Assembly: GCA_947095535.1 (NCBI GenBank)
Contig: OX352774.1
Location: 3,286,001 to 3,350,000 of the forward strand
DNA length: 64,000 nucleotides
DNA from: Poecilobothrus nobilitatus
Lineage: Eukaryota; Arthropoda; Insecta; Diptera; Dolichopodidae
Direction: 5' to 3'
In this document: positions 25,271 through 38,080 of the stretch, one piece after another
How the letters are laid out: the number at the start of each line of letters is the position of its first letter
How positions within the stretch are numbered: position 1 is the first letter of the stretch
Notes under the pieces: generated by a model
What the model saw: only the letters and a program-made list of their open reading frames with translations
What the model was told of the DNA's origin: nothing
Databases searched by the model: none
Program-made: the position numbers and the translations under genes

Positions 25271-28200
25271 TAATATAATTTTTTTCTTCCTTATTACTTT
25301 CAATTAATATATAAAATTTTTAGGTTCAATTCAATCAAGAATGATTTAAAAGACATCACCTTTCGTCAAGTAACTCTTTACTTCACTGTCATTCCCACTA
25401 CTATATGCTTTGATATATCCAGTCTATTACTCGGCACCCTGTATCTAACTAAGCTTTAAGTTTTTTTGCTATACTAGCCTAGCTTAAAGATTTTTCCACA
25501 TATAATTTAGAAAATTTTAATGTAAGGCGTCATTATGTATACCTTATATGTTTAAAAGAAAAAAATGTTTAAAATATGTGAAAACAAATTAATTTTATTA
25601 CCCCACTATCATTTGAGTTTTTTTTTTTCTGTATTTATTATTCTATTGATCTAATCAAATGACAGTTAAAATGTTTAAGCAAAAACTTGCTCATTTTACG
25701 AAAAACATATTTTTATAAAACGACAAAAAAAAAAAAAAATGTAAAAGTTTTAAAAGTAAAATAAAAAAATTAAAAAGAAATCACCTTAACACACAATAAT
25801 AACATTAATCAGGAAAACAAAACTACATATATACAATTTGAAATACTTAAAAAATAAAAAATGATCAAATTTTGAAAACTAACTAAAAACTTAAAAAAAA
25901 GCATGCAACACATTATTTATCTATATATAGAATAAAAGGATTCAATTTTGCTTCAAAAGACAGTAAATATTTCAAAAAAAAAAAAAAAAAAATTCTCGCC
26001 ACAAATTGATAATAGTTAATAGATGAAATTGGCGACGATGAGATCGACAACAAGAATAAAAAGAGCATAACAACAATATTTTTACAGTATAACAAAGATT
26101 TTAAAACTACTGCTGTTACAAAAATCTACTGAATTTTACAAAAAAAAAATGGTATAACATCCAACACTATAACACAACGACACACACATTCACAAACTTT
26201 CAAACCAAAGACTAATTTACGGAGAAAGTTTTCTTTTCAAGTATTTAAAAAGTTTTTTCTTTTTTGTTTTCTTTTTTTTTTATTATTTTTTAAAAAATAC
26301 CTGCTGATAGCTTTTTTTCTACAAAAAAAAAAAAAGAAAAAAACAATTTTCATCTTTAATTTTACAGAAAAAAAAAAACTTTCTTATCAAATTTTCTCAA
26401 TTTTTTTTTACAACTGCAAAAAATATTTAATGGTTCATGTGATTTAAAGTTTTCCATTTGAACAGAACGAAACAAAAAAAGAAGATTCATTTCTTCGTAT
26501 AAATTTAATACCACGCTAACGAAAAAAAAAAAAAAAAAAAAAAAACTTATTATTAAAATGTACCTTAAGAATTAAGCTATAATTTTGCAAGTTTCAAGTT
26601 GGCACTTGTTAATTCTACTTGGCGATGAATTTAACATTAATAATAATGTGATTTAAAACAAAAGAAAATGCCAGAAATAAAACCAAAAGAATACTTTATT
26701 CTCTTCTATATATATATATATATATATATACATATATATTGTAAAGAACATTCTATAGAATCAATATGCAGTCTGCCTTTTCCTTCTCTACATATTATTA
26801 TTGAACACCAAAAATGGAACTGCAAAAAAAAACAAAAAGAATACAAAAAAATTGGAAATTGGAATATTTCTTCTCATGATGACGGTAAATTTATGAATAA
26901 TTCAGTGAAAACTAAAAATCAAACCGTGAATGGAATAAACCAACTATTTTGCATAACTTTTTTTTCTTGTTTTCTTTTCTTTTTGTTTCTTTGGCCAAAG
27001 GGCATTAGCATTCATTGTGTTTTTTTTGTTTTTTCTATTTTACTTCTTCTATAAAAAAAAAATATATATTTTTTTTTCTTTTTTTGTAAATCATTATAAA
27101 ACCCATTGTTTTTCCCTTATTTTTAGTGCAGTAAAATATTTGACCTGGTTGTAAGCCTCATCTTTCAAAATTTTCTTTTTAAAAATGCATTGAATGAGGT
27201 TATTTTAAGTTTTGGTTTTGGCATAAGATTTGATGTTTTAAATTAGGTGAGGATTTATTGAGTTCAAAAAAAAATAAATTTTCCTCGTAATAAATTATAA
27301 ATATTTAAAGATTTTTAGATTTTTTTTTTTTGTTCTAATAAATTACTTTTAAATTATATATATTATAAGTAAAAATTAAAGAACATAATCTAATAAAATG
27401 TAATTTAATCGTTCAAAGGTAACTTAAAGAAGTTTCAATATATTTCTTATCAGCTATCAAAAATTTACTCCTTCACATATACAAAACAGCTAGTAATAAA
27501 TGCATTCCTATCCCAAATAACAAAAAATGTGCAAAAAGTTAGATACAAATGTTTTTCCGAGGACCATGCAGTTAGAATTGAATATATTAAAAAAAAAAAG
27601 ATGATTTTTGCTCTTCGTAAACTCTTATGGTCAAGTCTTACACTTTTATCACGATTTAATAAACGATATAAGCAACCTATCCAAAACTCATTAGAGTCTA
27701 GAAAAAAAGTTACAGATATTTTGTTTATTATACAAAATATATATAAATAAACATTTCATTGATTTGCCATTCCTGGAAAATCAAATTAATAATACCATTG
27801 TCCGAATTTCGTCATTTTCCTTCTGAAAACATTTTTTAATTCATCCCTTGATCGTTGATTCATTCATTGATCGGAAAAACTTAAGGTAAATATGAAGCAA
27901 TCAATTGTGTGTTCATCTCAAAATAATAAATCAATATAAGATTATTATTAATCTTCTTTCACAAATCTTTTATTATTTAATCAAAAACTCGCCCTTTCCG
28001 ACCACGCTCTAATCAAACAATTATAATTCTCTTAGAAACAGACTTTTAAATTTAAAAATCATATAAAAAAACAAATAAGGCTTATAAAGAGGCTTATTTG
28101 TTATATTAGATTATTAGAATATTATAAGGAAATACTTTTTAGTCCCTAGTGATAAATTTATATAATCTATTCTTGTTAGTTTGAATCTTTTCCATGTCCT

Positions 28201-29442
28201 AATTTGTAGGTTATAAATATTGTAATAATTCCCATAGTTAAAAAAAAATTTTAAAGTAAAATTTAACTTAATTTAAATGAATAAAATTATATCGAAGTGA
28301 AATTCTAAGCAAAATTTGTCCCTAATTAATTTTTTGTTTTTTTTTTTTTTTATCAACTTAGTTATTAAGTTAAATCCCCATTTAATTTGAATTTAAAAAT
28401 AAGAAATTAAATGGGGACATCCATTGCTTTTTCAATTTTCGTTTAAAATTTTCTTTTTTTTTGGTTTTTTTTTTAATAAATTTTAAAAAAAATCAGAGCA
28501 TATAAAATTTTTATTCATGTACTGGTATAGAATTTTTTTTTTTTTATGCTACCTACTTCAATTTACCTTTTTTTTTTAAAAATTTGATTTTTTTTTTTAA
28601 TTTATGCAAAGCATAAGTTTTTAATTAATCAGTATAGTAGCAGCATAACGCATCCAGAATCAGAATTTTATGCGCCTACTGTCAAAGTATTCATGTTAAT
28701 GAGGTCGTAAAAAAGTGTGCTTTTTTTTTGTCTTTGTTCCTTTTTTTTTTCTTCTTTAGTTCAAGTGAAAGGCTTAAAAAAAATAATGATTTTTATTTTG
28801 TCACAAGGACTCCAAGGTAATTTTATTAAAAAAAAAAAAAAACATTTAAAGTAATTTTCATAGAAAAAGAATATAATGTTTTCAACATTATTTGCTTTTT
28901 ACTTTCCGTTTTAAATTGATAAGTACAAAAATATGGGGATAACAAAGATTTATAGCTATTATATAAAAAACTTTGGCCCGAACTAAAATAGAATTCATTA
29001 ATAAATGTAAATTGAAAATAGGCTAATCAAAGTATTAATTACTCAAAGGAAAATTTATCCTAAAAATATTCAGAAGCAACAATAGAAGCAAAAAATTTCG
29101 GAAAAAAAAAAAAAAACTTTCGGAGTTTTGTTTAATATAATTAAAAAATTGATTGCGTTTAGGTCATCAAACTTATTTTAAATGGAAAATTCTTTTTACT
29201 AATCGATAAGTAAAATGACATTTGAAGGAATTATTTATAACCTTATACAAGGATCCAATTTAAGGTGGAAATAAATCTAATACCATTTAAAATGTGGTGC
29301 AAAATTACATACAATATACTAAAAAAATATGATCTTACTCAACATCATTTAAAACAGTAACATCATTCACAAAATTAAGTACTTGTCGAGAATATAGGAT
29401 TGTATCCAAGAGAAACCGCAACGAAATCAAAAAAAAAAATAA
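25271..29442. other. AT-rich stretch with microsatellite and one long open frame
   Basis: Contents are mostly homopolymer-rich DNA, including a 26-bp A run near 26520 and a (TA)n/(AT)n tract at 26707-26740. The 128-codon frame at 26668-27054 runs through that microsatellite and is low-complexity, so I do not call it. A separate frame at 27409-27750 is described as its own entry. Confidence 0.5.
27409..27750 (+). other. 113-codon open frame, unrecognised
   Basis: The plus-strand frame is open for 113 codons with no early ATG; the first methionine is at 27601. The translation is mixed in composition: it includes LVINAFLSQITKNV, VRYKCFSEDHAVRIEY, then MIFALRKLLWSS and LLSRFNKRYKQP. FALRKLL...LLSR faintly resembles the linker region of RTE-like reverse transcriptases, but not enough to assign it. 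In DNA this AT-rich a frame of this length is expected only occasionally by chance. It could be an internal or terminal exon, a retroelement remnant, or chance. Confidence 0.3.
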
Positions 29443-29940
29443 GCCTGAATGTAAACCAACGGTTTTTTAAAGGGGCATATTTGCAAAAGACAATACAAAC
29501 TGTTTAGTACTGTGACTTGCACCAAAATTTGAAAATTTTCTTTCAATTTCATATAATAAAACAAATGTGAAAAATAAATACCCTTTCTTCAATTTTAAGG
29601 TAACTTTACATAATTGTATGAAAAGCCATTAACACATGTAAAATTATAAAAGCCTTTAGCTAATTTTAAGGATTTTTTTTCTTTTCAAATTTGAAGGTTC
29701 TAAATAAAAGCGTACCGGAGTTATAAAGGAAGTAAAATCGTACAAAATTTTGTTTCCACATAAAGGACGAGGCTGAATAAAGAAGTTGTTTTACTACATT
29801 AATTGTTTTATGAGACCTAATACATAATACTAATAGAACCTAAATAATAATAGAAGCTTTCCAAACAGACGGACGGCGAGACCAACATCGATATTAATAG
29901 GCATATTTTATTTATATTTTTTTTGGAAATATGCTAAAAA
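29443..29940 (-). mobile_element. HINE/DINE-1-like element, family B, copy 2 (internally deleted)
   Basis: Both family-B ends are present: TTTTTAGCATATTTCCAAAA on the minus strand at the right and the AAACC/GGTTT hairpin with ACATTCAGG at the left. The body is cut to about 0.5 kb and the GTCC tract is reduced (29868-29880). Confidence 0.7.
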
Positions 29941-32900
29941 CGAATAAATTTGCATTGGAATTTTTTTTTTACTATGTCTCTTTTATTTTTAGGAATGGTA
30001 TTAAATTTAATCGCCGCACTTATAATAAAAACCTTTTTAAACGAAAATGTCTGCGACCTGTTAAAGTGACAAGAAAATTAAAGCGACATTAAATAAATGA
30101 AAAAAAAATTAAATTCAAAATTTTTTAATCTGAAAATATTAAATATTAATATATTTATTGATTATGGCGCTTTAAGTTGCAAAATTATCAGAAGAATAGG
30201 GACTCACAAAATACAGAGGTATAATTTTAATATATTTGATTTTTTTTGTTTTTATTTTTTTTTTTACAAATTGTTAAATTGAAAATTACTACCACGAAAT
30301 TTAAAATTATATAGGAAAAGTAAAAATTATGTTGTCAAACTCTTAGATAATGTTGTGCAATTGTACCTTTAATTTTAAATTGTTACCATAAAATAATAAA
30401 TATTAATGAATAAGTATAACTTCATGTTATATAATGCTTAATCAATCTTCTCCTTTTGACAGATCCATCCTATTTCAAACCAGAAATATGGTTTTTTTTT
30501 TTTCTTAGTTAAAAACTTTTCCCATATATCACACCAATTTTCTTTTTCCAATTAACAAACACATACATATATTCAAATAAATTTTTCTTATATGAAAAAC
30601 AAAAAAAATATTCGTGATTAAATACGGAAAAACGAATTACCGAGCTCCTATTTTTCTTATTCTATGGAAAATGAATAAAGTTTTTCCCTGTTTTAGAAAA
30701 ATCTAAAAAAAAAAAAAAACATTGGTTATATTATTTTTTTTATCATATAGCAAGTATCATATCTTATAATGTTATATTTTGTATTTACAACCCGTACAAC
30801 ATCTGCAACCTTTATAATTTAGTAATTTATATCATACAAATAAGATTTTTTTCTAAAGTTCTTACTAAGAAAATTAATTTTCCCACCACCCACTAAAAAC
30901 CTAAATAAAATTTGAAGTTGAGAATAAGAAAAGTATGAAATGCTAACCACCAATTTATCATTGTCTCATATCTGTCTATTGCTTGTGTGGATTTTCCAGC
31001 TGTTTCAGTTCTCTTAACAACAAAATTCTCAAAAACATACAAACACAAACACAAAACAAAATAAAATTGTCTTTATTAAGAAATTGTTTGTTTTCAACTA
31101 CAAAATGTTTCTATATAAAAATAGGAACGGAAATAAGAAATAATACAAAGTAAGGATTCATTTTTCACAATGTATTTTTATGATTCTATTTACAATTCTA
31201 TAGTATAAATTAAATATTTTCTAGTATTTTTCTTTTAGAATAATATAAATGTCCCCAGTACCAAAACTATTACCATTACAATTGCTCCCAAAAATTTTAA
31301 CACTGATATTAATTTAGCAAATACAAAAACCTTAATTTCATAAACACTTACAATTCTTCAATTCAGTTCCAAATTTAACTAAAACTTCTTTTTACAGTTA
31401 AAATTTAAAAAACAAAGAACATAAATATAAGTGTGGTGTAAAAGGCGGCAACATAGCCTTACTTTCCAAGAAAAATATAACAAAATGATGACAATTTTTA
31501 TCCTGATTTAATTTGTATCCTTTTTTTATTTGATTGTTCTTTTTCTTTTTGTATTAATGTTTTTTTTCCGAAATGGTTTGTACCACTACTTTTTCTGTTA
31601 GCACGATATCAGTTAACTTGAACTATTCACAGTCAAAAAGACGAAATACAATTTTTTTGATTCATTTCAACACAAGGATAATAAAGGATAACAAAAGACA
31701 AAAACAAACAATAAATTCATTTGTGGTTTAATATAGAACATATGCGACCACAATGGAAGAGGATTTTTTTTTCTTACTGTTGAAAGGATTCATCATCAAT
31801 TCAAATGAGAAAGAGAAAAAAAAATATTAAACATACTCCTTGAAATGTATCATTCTAAATGTATAAATTTCAACTCATCAAGAGATGATCTAACACTAAA
31901 AACAAAAAAAAACAAAACAAAAAACAGTTAAAGAAAAGGATTTGCACGTGCATAATTGCGTGAACAACCGACAGACACAAAAAAGAAAATTTCAAACCCG
32001 TTAAACACGTGATGTTAATGGGGTGAAAAGAGGACCCAGCTGAGATAAAAAGTTAAATTAAAAACGTAGAATAAAATATGATAATCAAGTAGTGGTTGTT
32101 TATTTCGGTTTTCTCTAAAAGAAATAACTATAAAAAAAAGCATGTACAACACAAAGTTTTATTTTTGAATAAACAGGATTGAAATATAATAAGGATAATA
32201 TTTAAAAATAATAAATAAAAAAAAATATATAATATAAGAAAAGGTGATGATTTGTCAATTTTTTAAATGAATCAAGTAATTGAAAATTTGTTTTTAAATG
32301 CACATGGGTTCAACTGTAATATAGTATTAGTAAGGGGAAAGTCCGTTTTAAGTTTTTTATTTTGTTTTTATTATTTTATTAAAGTGTGACCAGCACACTT
32401 GAATATAATTTAATGATTCATTTTTTTTTTAAATTAGACCTAAAACTTTAAATGAAAGGTATTAGAAAAAATATTCAAAATTTTTATTTTTTGGTAATAC
32501 GATTAAAATATTATTTAAATTTAAATTAACAATATAAATGTAGAAGCTGCTCTAAAGCAGATTATTACAGGAAGGCTCAAAAGAAAGAGAAATTTACATT
32601 TAGCTCAAAGTACAGATTTTCTTAGGGAGAGTATATAAGATACCCTAAAAAAAAATGTTAACAAAAATTAATTCTTAAACTAACCATTAATTCGACTAAT
32701 GGTCAATAATGGTCGGTAATTCATTATGTCTGATTTAGCCGGTAAAAATCCGGTATACATTGTGCTACGCGAAGCATTGTATTTTTTGAAGATTCCCACT
32801 AATTGCCGAGGAAAAAAAATGTTATTGAGCTTAATATATTATACACAGAAGCAAACTACTTTTTACACTTTATTTTTGGGCATGACAATAAACTAATAAT

Positions 32901-35377
32901 AAACTTGATTTTTTTATTTCGTTTTAATGTAAAATTTAAAATTAAGAAGGAATCGTATAATTTGGCAAGCTAATTTAGACACACTTCCCGTTCAGCTAGA
33001 AACTTGAAATTTTGGACACAGTTTAGATTCCGGTGATAATGCATGATTCTAAAACCAAATAATACCAAAAAATAGTAGAAAAGTCAACTAAATTAGCAAA
33101 ATAAAATGTTCATACAAAGATATTACAGATTTTTTAACAGAATTATTATAGAGTAAAATAAAAATATGATATCTGTCTTGACATGTATTTGTTTGGTTGT
33201 TGCGTTTTAATTAGCTAGAGACAAAACTAAATGTATATCTAGGTATAATATATAATTTTATACATTTAGTTTATACATTTTTCTTTTTGATGGAACACAC
33301 AAACAAATAAACAGCAATCCTTTTTAAATTTTTGTTTGTTACATTATATGTATGTATGTAGATATTTAGGTTAAGAAGAGTAATAGATTTTTTGTTTACA
33401 TACGATGTAAGTATATTAGAATTTGATGATGTTATAACTTATAATACGATTCTGTAATATTTATAATCGAGACTCACATCAATTATCAGGCCATGAACTG
33501 CAGAGAGTAAAAGCTTAATAAGGGGCCAGCTTTTAACAAATGTACACGTAGTCTTATGTAAAAAAATAAGGGGCGAACTATAAATCTTGAAATAACACAA
33601 AAACCATTTTCTTTATTCAATTTGATCCAAACAGAAAATTAAAGTCGCATCTTTTTTACATAATTCATTAAAGAAAAATATTTTAAAATATAATAATGTT
33701 TTCATTCATTTATGCATAATATGCATTTAAAAAATTGTCTTTCTTTACATTTTTTATGTTAAAAGCTTCTTAAAATAAATTGCCTCAATATATCAATAGT
33801 ATACGTCGGAACTACTTTCATACTTTAAAAATTTGTACACGCTTATATGGCTATAATCGAGACTCACATCAAATATGAAATTATTCATATGCGCGAGAAT
33901 CGATAGCAATTCTCTCACAAATACATTCATGTTTTTTTTAGTTCTTGACCTCTTGTCAATAATTATAATTTAGTCGTTTTCAGCCACACACTACGTATTA
34001 TGAATTCCGTTTAAAGCTTTGAACATCAGTATCTACATATTCTTTACGATTTGGATGGACGCTAAAAGTTCTAAAGAAGTTCACAGTTCGAACTAAACAG
34101 AATCGTTTAATAAAAAAATTCACAAAACAAAATACGATAACTTAACCTTACATAAAGATGGATAAAATTTTATGAACTATTAATTTTCAAAAAACTTTTT
34201 TTTAACTTTTCTAATTAAAAATTATAAATCTTATATTTTCCATCTCTATTAGTTTAACTCACAAAAATTTTTTTTTTAAATAGGTATAGGTACAACTTTA
34301 ATTTTTTACAACTTTCAATTAAATAAAAAAGAAGTTCTTTAATATAATTATCAATTAAAAAATGCAACTCTTGAGACAACTTCAAAATTCTAAAAAAAAA
34401 ATGTTTGTACTCTTCTTCCCTTACAAAAAAAAAAAAAAACAACTATATGCCCCCCAACTCTGAACTCTCAACGTTAAGTTCAGTATCAGTACTTTTCAGT
34501 ACAATCTTCTCTTTACGTACCTATAATTCAAGAGAGAAAAATTTTCTACTTTAATTATTATTTTCTCATTTGGATTCAAAAAAAAAATTGTTTAAAATTA
34601 TTATCAAAAAAAAAAAAAACAAAAACAAAATTTAAAACTTATTGAAACTTATTTTACAACTATTATCTATCTCTTTTTATCTCAACTCTTTCTGCTCAAC
34701 AAAAAAAAGAAGGCAAAAAAACTACTATAGAGCTAAAAACATATGCCTTTACTATATTTTATTTACTAAGTTTTTAATATTCCTATTTGTACATACTTAA
34801 AACTTCCTAATTCCTGCAAATAAATTAATAATCCTTTACAAACACAAATAAAAAAAAAAAAAATAAATAAATAAATAAATAAAAATAAAAAATTAGATAA
34901 AAATAAATTAAAATAAAATTTGTCATCTAAATACAAGAGTTAAAAGTAAAACCAATTAAGTTTAACAAATATTTCCTTGAAATCATTTTCATCTTCTGCT
35001 AAACAAGTAACTTTTTTTTTTTTATATATTTAATTTTGTTATTATTTATATGCTAGTATATAGAAAGAGTATATCTATATACTTTACAAGTTCTTAACAT
35101 GTCTCCAAACTGCAACAATACACAAATTACAGAAACAAACTATAAACTTTTAAAACGAAATAAAAATAAAATTAAATCAGAGAGAAAAAAAAATAATAAA
35201 AATTTTCCCAGAAACCTCCCACCAATCCTTACATCTTTTAAGTAAATAAAATCCAAAATTAATTTTATTAAATTTAAACTCAACTTTGAAAACAGGTATA
35301 GTCTAATTTTTCTATTATTGAATAGGAATGTATCTTATAGAACATAACCTCGATTTTTGATAAAATTATTTAAAATC
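29941..35377. other. AT-rich stretch with coding-like island, E-box pair and 21-bp direct repeat
   Basis: There is no supported gene. Notable spots: two CACGTG palindromes 61 bp apart (31945 and 32006) in a GC-richer patch; a coding-like interval at 32540-32896; and an exact 21-bp direct repeat, TATAATCGAGACTCACATCA plus one A, at 33462 and 33852. The remainder is homopolymer-rich, with an (AAAT)n run at 34861-34885. Confidence 0.5.
32726..32896 (+). other. Possible 56-aa coding segment
   Basis: An ATG-initiated frame of 56 codons begins MSDLAGKNPVYIVLREALYF and includes LKIPTNCRGKK. Its first 100 bp are clearly GC-richer than the flanks. In the same frame, 32540-32638 reads VEAALKQIITGRLKRKRN then LHLAQSTDFLRESI before a stop; the ~90 bp between contains several stops. 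A GGTAAAA inside the ATG frame could be a splice donor. I recognise no family. It may be exons, a transposon remnant, or chance. Confidence 0.3.
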
Positions 35378-35555
35378 AGGTGGCTCAGTGAGTAAAAGCG
35401 TATAAAATACGCTGTAAACACCGAGGGAGTGTGCGTTCGAATCCCACACACGTCGTAAGAGTTATTCCCCCTTACAACATTTACAGCCACGTCTGAACAG
35501 GAAAGGCTGTGTAATTTCCTCTCCACATTTATGTGGCAGAGAAATATGTATTAAA
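35378..35555 (+). mobile_element. tRNA-derived SINE, family 1, copy b
   Basis: The head keeps GGTGGCTCAGTGAGTAAAAG as A-box region and CGTTCGAATCC (35434-35444) as B box. The body with GGAAAGGCTGTGTAATTTCC and CATTTATGTGGCAGA matches copies at 8081 and 49119. The antisense open frame containing CGIRTHTPSVFTAYF is a reading of the SINE. Confidence 0.85.
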
Positions 35556-36287
35556 AAAAAATTATTTAAAATCGATAATGTGTAAGTAATTCAATTTTAA
35601 TATGATATCGTAATTATCTTAATCAGACGGATATCGTAATTACTTAACCAGACACGGTAAATTGTAAAAAAAAACAGATCAATTTGATTTAAAAAGCTCA
35701 AAAATTGAAAAGAAGTCAAGATAACATTAAAATCCATTGTTTCACTGAATTGAAACTAAAATTATAATGTAAACCTTATGAAAAAAAATTAAAAAAGTAT
35801 AAATTATAATTTAATAATAATTAAAGTCATGGCAAAAGTCATTGAGGTTTATTTTCAGTAATATTGTATAATTATCGGAATATTGGGACTTCTATCTATT
35901 TTTATGAAATATTTGAATGTTTTTGATACGGTTTTGAAAAATCCAGTTTCTACTCAGTTTTTATTAAACAAAATATGACATATCTGTCGTCAATAATGTC
36001 AGTTATGTCCGAAATCAAAAGATTGGTTTTACTTGATCCTATTAGTTTTAACTAGTGAACTACAATTTATTTTGTCTTAACTTAAATTAAACTGAGTGAC
36101 AAAACTATAATATACCTACTGTAAAAAAAAACAAAAAAATACTCAAAATTAAAATAAAAGAAAATACGACCTACATATTATATAAATGGGAGGTAATAAG
36201 GTGTAAGTATTAAAATTATATGGCATGTACATTATAATATGAAGTAGAGATGCGACCTATAAAATTTTGTATTTTATAATATTCTTG

Positions 36288-36336
<49 letters not shown>

Positions 36337-37689
36337 ATAGATTTTCAAAATGATTTCAAGTTTAAATTCTAATGTTGTCATAATATGCATATAAAAGAGG
36401 ATGTAGAAAAGAAAAAAAAAAATTATATCCTTCTTTCTCAATCTATTCATTCTTCTTTTTTTTTTTTTTTAAAGAAAGGAAAAAAATTTATGTATTTTTC
36501 ATTAAACTAAATAAATTACAAAATAACTCTTTTTGATACCCCAAGAGACGCAAAAACTTTATGTACTGGAAAGTTTTCTTTAGCTTTATATTATATTACA
36601 TATGACATGTATATGCATGGTTGAAAATGTAATAAAGGCAGGATAAGAATTTTGGATGTTTAAATGTACCAAAAAAAAAAAAAAAAGTAAATTAAACAAA
36701 AAAAAACAAATTAAACAAAATTTATGTTGAAGACTCTAAAACTTAAAAAGTCACAGTTCGTTAAAAATGTTTGAAGGATTTGCAAGTATATAAACCAGTT
36801 TTATTATCTTTTTATCAAATTCATATCCAAAAAAAAAAAAAATTCAAGATTTTTTGACTTATATATGGATAATAATGTCCTATTTATCTGAGAGAATTAT
36901 ATAAACCTCATAAGTAAGTCTTTTTAAGTTAAACTTATAAACATATACATACATTATGTACATCTATATTTTATATATATAATGTGTAATTTAAAGAATC
37001 TAACGTATATGAAAACGAATTCATTAGAAGAAATAATAATTATTTCAAACAAACTTATAAAGAAAATTAATTTGAAAAAAACAGCTGTATCCACCACAGG
37101 ACCGACTGTCACGAGACGAAAAGTACAATGCCAAAATTTATAGATTTTTCACATAATAATTTATATCAAAGCAAAATAACTTCTAATAATTTTCTTCTAA
37201 CAACATTTTGTTTTATCCAATAACAATAATAAGCAATGAAATAGTAAAAATATATGTGCATTCATACATCCATTTACATCATCTAATGTAAATGATTTTT
37301 TTTTCATTTAAAATTATTAGAAGTAAAAAATAATAAAAACTGTAAACAAATACAAAATAAACATAAGATTAATATTGAATCTGCTAACAAAAATTTTACC
37401 GTTTTAATTTTATGTCATTAACAAAAGAATAATATGTATTGATATAAGAACATATGCATACATATAAATTTTCAGAAATATAAAAAAAAGAAACAAAAAA
37501 AAAATTGTTCATATAAATTGACATGGAGGGTTATGTATGAATTTTGGACTTAGAAAAAAAATTAAATAAAAGTTAAACTTAGTAGGATCAAAAAATGTTC
37601 TATGGCAAAGATGTTGCTCTTTACTTCTGTAACAATTTTTGCTTAATAGTTTTACTCATAATATTTTTCTGTTACGAAATATTCGTAAA
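35556..37689. other. AT-rich stretch, microsatellite, one GC-richer island
   Basis: An (AT)n microsatellite occupies 36293-36327. A GC-richer island at 37081-37133 is open in several frames. One is a 44-codon ATG frame (37009-37143) ending STTGPTVTRRKVQCQNL; another, after AACAG, reads LYPPQDRLSRDEKYNAKIY. Without partner exons I do not call a gene. Confidence 0.4.
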
Positions 37690-38080
37690 AAACTTAAAAA
37701 GTACACTAGTAAACTACCAATTGCGGTTGTCCGATTTGCTCCAATAGGTTATCAATCCGAGATATTTACGTCAAAACCTTAAATCTGAAATTGCAAAAAA
37801 TTTCGCTCAGTCGTTTAAGCTGTACACGTGCCCACAGACATACTCACACACGTTCTCACATTCACAAACACACACACACACACACAGGGGACAGAAATCA
37901 TGCTAAAAAAAATGTACAGCCTTCTCCACACCAGAGTAGTGCATATTTGTCAAAATCTCGGGTACAAATTTTTAGTATGAAAACAATACCTACCTTACAC
38001 ATTAATGTATGCGGTCGGTAAAAATTTGAAATTATTTTCAAATTTTAATTTTGAGTTCGTTCCCTATAAAAAGAAGATTG
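37690..38080. repeat. Unclassified dispersed repeat with (CA)n tract
   Basis: A GC-richer block contains TTTCGCTCAGTCGTTTAAGC, then a (CA)n microsatellite (37865-37886), then GGGGACAGAAATCATGCTAA. A CGCTCAGT.GTTTAAG segment, a CA run and AAATCATGCTAAAA in this order recur as a dispersed repeat tail in insect genomes as I recall them; this is one copy and I cannot name the family. The His/Thr-rich frame across it is the microsatellite. Confidence 0.45.

Noticed and set aside
26668..27054. 128-codon open frame
   Set aside because: It runs through a (TA)n microsatellite and ends in T-run-derived Phe/Leu; composition is that of low-complexity DNA.
35335..35526. 63-codon minus-strand open frame containing CGIRTHTPSVFTAYF
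   Set aside because: It is the antisense reading of a family-1 SINE; the same peptide appears in the copy at 5985-6180, where the plus-strand frame is likewise an antisense reading.
37791..38021. His/Thr-rich 76-codon frame
   Set aside because: It is translation of a (CA)n microsatellite within a dispersed repeat.
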